Positions 6,522-9,262 of a DNA stretch of 9,262 nt are shown one piece after another. Under the pieces are notes generated by a model. The model had not been told where the DNA came from. It ran no database searches and was given only the letters and a program-made list of their open reading frames with translations. The stretch spans positions 1 to 9,262 of the forward strand of contig JAKBXD010000072.1 of NCBI GenBank assembly GCA_021840785.1, given 5' to 3'. Both the position numbers and the translations under genes were made by a program. Source of the stretch: Pseudomonadota bacterium (GTDB taxonomy: Bacteria > Pseudomonadota > Gammaproteobacteria > Acidithiobacillales > Acidithiobacillaceae). Position 1 is the first letter of the stretch. Each line of letters starts with the position of its first letter.

Positions 6522-8188
6522 GTTTCCATAAGGATGTCATCGCGGAAAAAGTGGATACGTAGCGCTGCACCCGCGGAAAGCGCATCCAGTTGTGTCGGCA
6601 TATGTTCCGCTGTGGTCCGGACGCCGTCGAGGGCGACGAGAATGTCGTCCGGCGACAACCCCGCCTGCTCGGCAGGGCCGCCACTCTGTACATGGTGCAA
6701 TTGGGCACCCAGCGCGTGCGGACGCCAGTGCGCACCCAGCCAGACCGGTGGGGTTTTTTCGCAGGCCTGTCCGCCCTCATCCTGCGGGCCACAGGCCGCG
6801 CGCAGATGGAGCGCAATGCCCATTTCCGCCAACAGTGCGCGCAGCGGTAAGTCGGTTTTCTCCGTGAGCCAGGACTCCAAACGTGCAGCGAGCGTCGGCC
6901 CGGCGAGCGCCTCGACCAGATGGATGCATTGGCCTTCCGGCAGTGCTTTGCCGGTGCGGCCGTAATCTTGCCACAACCGGGTGAGCAAGGTGTCGAGGCT
7001 CCGACCGTCGTCACTTTCCAGACGCAGGCTGAGGTCCAGACAGAGGGCCAGCAGGGCGCCTTTGTTATAATAACTGACCTCAAAGTTGGCGCTGTTGGCA
7101 TGGGGATGATAGAGCTTGATCCAGGCATCTTCACTGGACTCCGCGAGACTTTGCAGGAAACGTCCGGGGCGACGCAGCAGACGGGTCAGTTCCTTTCCGA
7201 CTCCGCGTAGGTATTCCGCGGGCGTGGTCAGACCGGCGCGGCGCAGGCAGAGATCATCATAGTAGGAGGTGATGCCCTCGAAGATCCAGAGATCGCGGGT
7301 GAGCGCCTCCCGATCCAGGGCGCTGGCGCTGAGCACAGCGGGACGAATGGCCTGCACCAGCCAGCCATGGAAATACTCGTGACTGACCAGACCCAGGAAA
7401 CGCTGATAATGGTCTTCGTTGCGGCCACTCAGGTCATCCCGGGCGCAGAGGAGGGCGCTGGAAGCGCGATGCTCCAATCCCCCATAGCCATCAGCACTGG
7501 TCATGCACAGAAAGTGGTACTCGGCAAAGGCGGCATCGCCCCAGAAACGCTGTTGCCAGTCACAGATGCGTGCCAGATCTGGACCCAACCGCTGCAAGTC
7601 TGCCTGATGGATGCCTTGAATGAGCAGGTGATGGGGCCGCTCTCCTGCCGAAAAGTCCAGCAGCGTGAGCGTGCCCATGAGCAGCGGATGATCAATGAGG
7701 GCGCGATACTCAGCGGCAATAAAGCTGCCCCAGCCCCAGGTCGCACCGCTTTGCCGGGGGAGAGCGGTGGCCACCTGCCAGTCTTCCGGACCTTCCAGGA
7801 GGACTGCGTGCGCTTGATCTTCCTGTCCCAGGACCCGCAAGTAGATGGCCGGGCCGTTGAAAAAGCCCCCCTGATCATCCAGATATGCTGTGCGTACCGA
7901 GCGGTCGAAAGCGTACACGGCGTAACGGACGACGACCGGACCATGGCCCGCCGCGAGACGCCAGCGGTCCTTACCGATTTTGTGCAGGGCGACATCCTGC
8001 CCATTACGTTCTGCGTGGATTTGTGTCACATGGCGGGCGAGGTCGCGGATAGTATAGCTGCCGGGCACCCACGCGGGCAGGGCGAGAATCTGTCCCTCCG
8101 GGTCCGGCTCGGAAATATTCAGAGACACCTGAAAAAGATGCGCTTGCGGCGCGACGCTGATCTGGTAACTCAGTGGGACAAAACTCAA
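6416..8188 (-). CDS. M61 family metallopeptidase with C-terminal PDZ domain
   Basis: The protein has 590 residues and is complete. The N-terminal beta domain (about 1-165) carries PAWVPGSYTIRDLARHV (39-54), a family hallmark. The catalytic domain has GGLEHRASS (236-244), the zinc motif H270-E-Y-F-H274 with GW following, and the third ligand E304 in WIFEGITSYYDDL. A PDZ domain spans about 483-560 (GAQLHHVQSGGPAEQAGLSPDDILVALDG). M61 includes glycyl aminopeptidases. No signal peptide is visible, so it is probably cytoplasmic. The start is TTG 8188, confirmed by AGGAG at 8196-8200, 7 nt upstream. It lies behind a pcm-like gene on the same strand, and its 3' end overlaps the ymdB remnant frame in antisense. 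Confidence 0.95.
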   Translation of the reverse strand: MSFVPLSYQISVAPQAHLFQVSLNISEPDPEGQILALPAWVPGSYTIRDLARHVTQIHAERNGQDVALHKIGKDRWRLAAGHGPVVVRYAVYAFDRSVRTAYLDDQGGFFNGPAIYLRVLGQEDQAHAVLLEGPEDWQVATALPRQSGATWGWGSFIAAEYRALIDHPLLMGTLTLLDFSAGERPHHLLIQGIHQADLQRLGPDLARICDWQQRFWGDAAFAEYHFLCMTSADGYGGLEHRASSALLCARDDLSGRNEDHYQRFLGLVSHEYFHGWLVQAIRPAVLSASALDREALTRDLWIFEGITSYYDDLCLRRAGLTTPAEYLRGVGKELTRLLRRPGRFLQSLAESSEDAWIKLYHPHANSANFEVSYYNKGALLALCLDLSLRLESDDGRSLDTLLTRLWQDYGRTGKALPEGQCIHLVEALAGPTLAARLESWLTEKTDLPLRALLAEMGIALHLRAACGPQDEGGQACEKTPPVWLGAHWRPHALGAQLHHVQSGGPAEQAGLSPDDILVALDGVRTTAEHMPTQLDALSAGAALRIHFFRDDILMETQLTSAPPPPDTAWLELLEDADEVVLARRRAWLEA

Positions 8189-8195
8189 GGCAGCA

Positions 8196-8200
8196 CTCCT
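8196..8200 (-). promoter_or_regulatory. ribosome binding site fixing the TTG start of the M61 gene
   Basis: The minus strand reads AGGAG then 7 nt then TTG. The frame stays open further upstream, so this site decides the start. It also overlaps the stop codon of the small upstream ORF. Confidence 0.65.
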
Positions 8201-8288
8201 AACGCCAGGCGGGGGGGAGGGTGCCGAGCAGGCGATCCTGCAGATCCAATGGCGAGGATGATGCTCTTTGCCCGGCCTGAATACGCAT
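8199..8288 (-). CDS. possible 29-residue small ORF between pcm-like gene and M61 gene
   Basis: An ATG at 8288, 6 nt past the pcm-like stop, opens a 29-codon frame (begins MRIQAGQRASSSPLDL, ends LLGTLPPAWR). Its TAG stop (8199-8201) forms part of the TAGGAG ribosome binding site of the M61 gene. That stop/RBS overlap copies the pth-ychF architecture in this window and would allow translational coupling. There is no strong ribosome binding site of its own, no recognisable family, and a run of seven C falls in the Pro codons. It could equally be chance in a 106-nt gap. Confidence 0.22.
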   Translation of the reverse strand: MRIQAGQRASSSPLDLQDRLLGTLPPAWR

Positions 8289-8294
8289 GATCGC

Positions 8295-8948
8295 TCAGAA
8301 TACGAAGCGGGCCGGCAGCGGCTTGTGACGCAAGGGCGGAACTTCTGTCTCGAAGAGCTCCGAGTATTCGAAGATGCCTGGCTGGGAATGGAAAATCCGC
8401 CGCACCCGCATGGCGGGGCCGGTGCCGAGGATAGCTATTAATCGTCCGCCAACGGACAGTTGCTCTTTGAAGACCTCCGGCAGCACCGGCAAGGATCCGG
8501 TGATACAGATGGCATCATAGGGTGCGTTATCCGCCCAGCCAGTGGAGCCGTCGCCAACGTGCAGGTGGGCATTATGCACGCCCTGCACCCGCAAACGGCC
8601 TTCCGCCGTTCGGGAGAGTTCGGCGCGATCTTCGACGCTGTGTACCATCCCCGCGAGTTGTGCCATCAGTGCCGTCAGATAGCCGCTTCCGGTGCCGATC
8701 TCCAGCACCCGATCCTGTTCATGCAGATCCAGCTCTTGCAAGACCCGCGCCTCCATCTTCGGCGTCCACATGATCTCGCTGTGCCCCAGCGGTAAAGTAA
8801 AATCAGCAAAAGCCAGATGCCGATAGGGGGTCGGCACGAAAAATTCACGCTTTACTTGCGCAACAGTGGCCAGCACACGAGGGTCGAGCACATCCCAGGT
8901 GCGGATCTGGGTGTCAATCATGGTACGGCGGAGGGCTTCAAAGTCCAT
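8295..8948 (-). CDS. pcm: protein-L-isoaspartate O-methyltransferase-like protein
   Basis: The product is 217 residues, of the divergent PCMT type that starts (M)DFExxRxxMIDTQIRTWDVLD and is common in beta- and gammaproteobacteria. The SAM-binding motif I is VLEIGTGSGYLTALMAQLAG (81-100). A GDG follows at 133-135, and VGGRLIAILG (167-175 region) is the later methyltransferase strand. True PCMT methylates isoaspartyl residues for repair of aged proteins. In this protein the family's substrate-site stretch (PLPIGxGQTISxP in the classical enzyme) reads TLPLGHSEIMWTP at 51-63, so the usual Gln-Thr-Ile-Ser is not present and the substrate may differ. No good ribosome binding site precedes the ATG. 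It is transcribed towards the M61 gene and away from the MCE gene. Confidence 0.87.
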   Translation of the reverse strand: MDFEALRRTMIDTQIRTWDVLDPRVLATVAQVKREFFVPTPYRHLAFADFTLPLGHSEIMWTPKMEARVLQELDLHEQDRVLEIGTGSGYLTALMAQLAGMVHSVEDRAELSRTAEGRLRVQGVHNAHLHVGDGSTGWADNAPYDAICITGSLPVLPEVFKEQLSVGGRLIAILGTGPAMRVRRIFHSQPGIFEYSELFETEVPPLRHKPLPARFVF

Positions 8949-8977
8949 AGAGAATCAGGGTTCCAGTAGTTTTCCAC

Positions 8978-9007
8978 CATTTAGGCATGGGTCCGGTGGC
9001 AAGTCAA
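8978..9007 (-). promoter_or_regulatory. candidate promoter for the pcm-like/M61 run
   Basis: On the minus strand TTGACT (9007-9002, 5 of 6 to the -35 consensus) is followed after 18 nt by TAAATG (8983-8978, 3 of 6 to -10). The start would be near 8971, about 22 nt before the ATG. The -35 is good and the -10 poor. Confidence 0.3.
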
Positions 9008-9085
9008 TCCACGCGTACATCGCGCACCCGTAAGATGGTGATTGGCTTGGCGTCCGTCCTGTGCTCCAATAGCCACTGATATTGC

Positions 9086-9092
9086 AAAGGAG
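9086..9092 (+). promoter_or_regulatory. ribosome binding site fixing the TTG start of the MCE gene
   Basis: AAAGGAG lies 6 nt before TTG 9099, near-ideal sequence and spacing, and selects this TTG over the downstream ATG at 9180, which would remove the membrane anchor. Confidence 0.75.
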
Positions 9093-9098
9093 TTCCTC

Positions 9099-9262
9099 TT
9101 GGAGAGCCGTGCGCACGCGCTGATAGCACTCATTTTTTTGGCCGTACTGGGTGTCGGAGTGGCGGTAGTCGGGTTGTGGATGCATCGTGGTGCGCGGCCG
9201 GGTGTCGCCTTCGACGTGATTTCTCCCTACAGCGTTGCGGGCCTCACCCTTCAGGCGCCGGT
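9099..9262 (+). CDS. MCE/MlaD-family lipid-transport protein, N-terminal part (runs off right edge)
   Basis: Fifty-four codons are visible from TTG 9099, which has a strong AAAGGAG ahead. The product begins ESRAHALIALIFLAVLG and continues through a single hydrophobic anchor (about residues 7-27). Next comes the start of the MCE beta-barrel domain, VAFDVISPYSVAGLTLQAPV (about 35-54). This pattern (ESRAHALI at the N-terminus, then the S-x-x-S-V-x-G-L-x-x-Q-A-x-V motif) is typical of MlaD-like substrate-binding proteins anchored in the inner membrane. They work with an MlaE permease and MlaF ATPase to move phospholipids between membranes. Partners are expected beyond the window edge. It is divergent from the pcm-like gene, with about 150 nt between. 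Confidence 0.85.
   Translation, partial: MESRAHALIALIFLAVLGVGVAVVGLWMHRGARPGVAFDVISPYSVAGLTLQAP

Noticed and set aside
7367..8290. 307-codon + strand ORF antisense to the M61 gene
   Set aside because: The opposite strand carries an intact M61 enzyme with all motifs; this frame shows no domain and is a codon-bias shadow.
8955..9185. 76-codon - strand ORF over the MCE start
   Set aside because: The + strand has a strong ribosome binding site, membrane anchor and MCE motif; the antisense frame has no recognisable features.
1..9262. CRISPR array, insertion sequence, tRNA or rRNA genes
   Set aside because: No spaced repeats, transposase frames, terminal inverted repeats or cloverleaf sequences were seen on either strand.

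Overview
The window is high-GC bacterial chromosome, apparently from a gammaproteobacterium or a close relative. The linkage zapB-like - zapA - 6S RNA - ygfA is a classic proteobacterial arrangement. The overall style (moderately high GC, frequent TTG starts, a single-domain MCE protein next to a divergent pcm-like methyltransferase) would fit Acidithiobacillus. That genus assignment is inference; no marker in the window proves it.

Layout. (1) Positions 1 to about 540 look like accessory or decaying DNA. They hold the 3' end of an unrecognised + strand gene and, on the - strand just behind ychF, the back half of an XRE-type helix-turn-helix protein that has lost its start. (2) Positions 580-4791 are a tight - strand run transcribed mrdA (PBP2) > rplY (long L25/CTC) > pth > ychF. 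The gaps are 6-12 nt, and stop codons touch or overlap the next ribosome binding site. (3) A divergent control region (4792-4881) separates this from a + strand run: zapB-like > zapA > 6S RNA (ssrS) > ygfA > the start of a YmdB-type phosphodiesterase gene that is truncated and decayed. (4) Convergent with that remnant is a - strand pair, pcm-like methyltransferase > M61 peptidase with a PDZ domain, with a possible 29-codon ORF between them. (5) At the right edge a + strand MCE/MlaD-type lipid-transport gene begins and runs out of the window.

How the genes work together. The left operon couples cell-wall elongation (PBP2) with translation quality and ribosome functions (L25, peptidyl-tRNA hydrolase, YchF). 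The divergent run couples Z-ring assembly (ZapB-like, ZapA) with the growth-phase regulator 6S RNA and folate salvage (5-formyl-THF cyclo-ligase). Elongation and division genes thus share one intergenic control region. The pcm-like/M61 pair could act on damaged or unfolded proteins, but this rests only on adjacency.

I see no complete mobile element, CRISPR array, tRNA or rRNA gene, and no convincing new multi-gene system. The most interesting items are the broken ymdB-like gene, the ychF/HTH-remnant junction, the placement of mrdA at the head of the rplY-pth-ychF operon, and the small ORF ahead of the M61 gene.
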